Below, in pieces: positions 31,477-31,955 of a stretch of 31,955 nucleotides of DNA. The notes beneath the pieces are model-generated. The model made no database searches, was not told the DNA's origin, and saw only the letters and a program-made list of their open reading frames with translations. Numbering within the stretch: position 1 is the stretch's first letter; every line of letters starts with the position of its first letter. Location: assembly GCA_015680685.1 (NCBI GenBank), contig MNCI01011499.1, positions 192,920 to 224,874 of the forward strand. Direction: 5' to 3'. This DNA is from Gnetum montanum. Its lineage: Eukaryota; Streptophyta; Gnetopsida; Gnetales; Gnetaceae. The position numbers were made by a program, and so were the translations under genes.

Positions 31477-31955
31477 TGATGAGACGCGACTTGCACTGGG
31501 CCACGATATCGCGTACGCGATATCACGGCCTCCGCGATATCGCGTACGCGATATCACGGCCTCCGCGATATCGCGTCTTACCCTGCGATATCACGTCCCG
31601 CCACCATATTTATAAATAAGAGGCGGCACTCCCTTCATTTTCCAATCCTGGCTAGTGGAGCGAAGCTTTGGCAGATTGATCACTCCAAAGTTAGAATTTT
31701 TCCCCATGTCCCCGCAGTAGGAGTCCTAGAGTGAACGACTCTTTATTCAAGCAGCTTGTAACCTAAACCCAAGTTGTGTATGAAAATAAAGACGAACTTG
31801 TTTGGATAAACCTTGCAGCACGTGGTTTCATTTGTTGCTTTCATTTATTGCTTTCCTAGTGTGTTCAAGTACGACTTGATTACGAGCGTCTACGGACGTG
31901 TACGGCTAGTCAAGGAATCGGCTGCTTGACGCAACGCATGAGTACGACTCAATTA
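31477..31955 (+). repeat. LTR of the young element's family, cut by window end
   Basis: It starts TGATGAGACGCGAC, then GGGCCACGATATCGCG as in the young LTRs. TATAAATA is at 31611. Shared phrases follow: CTCCAAAGTTAGA, TACGACTTGATTACGAGCG, and CAAGGAATCGGCTGC. It is rich in intact CG sites, so it is probably the most recent insertion in the window. It interrupts the LTR at 31002. Confidence 0.8.
31504..31618 (+). promoter_or_regulatory. Tandem palindrome array and TATA box
   Basis: A 31-base unit is repeated exactly at 31504-31534 and 31535-31565, with shortened copies at 31566 and 31586. Each full unit contains the perfect palindrome GATATCGCGTACGCGATATC (31505-31524, 31536-31555). TATAAATA follows at 31611-31618. 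This is probably the U3 enhancer and core promoter. Confidence 0.75.

Noticed and set aside
31504-31592. Tandem palindromic repeats as a possible CRISPR array
   Set aside because: Units abut directly without unique spacers, only two full units exist, and they sit before a TATA box in an LTR.
1-31955. tRNA, rRNA, microRNA precursor or host protein-coding gene
   Set aside because: No cloverleaf, conserved rRNA segment, or host-like exon structure was noticed on reading both strands. This is a visual search only.

Overview
The window looks like repeat-filled DNA from a large plant genome. Every coding trace I can recognise is a plant LTR-retrotransposon protein. No host gene, tRNA, rRNA, CRISPR array or bacterial feature is visible. 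The sequence is AT-rich, insertions lie inside insertions, and very old copies are retained. A gymnosperm or other giant plant genome would fit, but that is inference.

Left third (1-12927): an old LTR element enters from outside the window. A younger 8.67 kb relative (3134-11800) is inserted in its last codons and flanked by a perfect 5-bp target duplication, TAAGG. The younger copy has LTRs of 823 and 838 bp (about 91% identical by hand count), a tRNA-Asp-type primer site and a gag gene with one in-frame TAG. A spacer of nearly 2 kb follows, then a second long gene (ORF2) with a domain resembling the putative plant transposon protein family plus long helical regions. I find no protease, reverse transcriptase or integrase, so it appears non-autonomous. 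A second LTR-like promoter, a 24-G run and a splice-acceptor-like site lie in front of ORF2.

Middle (12928-24080): a decayed Ty1/copia integrase fragment is followed by a third, older relative of the tRNA-Asp family (LTR 13623-14425, primer site, start of gag). A decayed but full-order Ty3/gypsy element follows (16077 to about 23616: gag, protease, RT, RNase H, integrase; initiator-Met primer site). It carries an inverted solo LTR in its RT region and sits in a degenerate CATGA-rich tandem repeat.

Right third (24081-31955): an old gag-protease segment of the tRNA-Asp family has an Athila-type protease signature, which suggests the lineage of the whole family. It is followed by AT-rich decayed DNA with little recognisable content. 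At the right edge an LTR (31002-31476) is interrupted by another LTR of the young element's family (31477 onwards, cut by the window end).

Three signals stand out. The first is a GATATC-N8-GATATC palindrome module placed just upstream of TATAAATA in several LTRs, and again inside the element before ORF2. The second is the gag plus ORF2 non-autonomous layout. The third is decay dominated by C-to-T change, turning CAG codons into TAG, as expected from plant CHG methylation.
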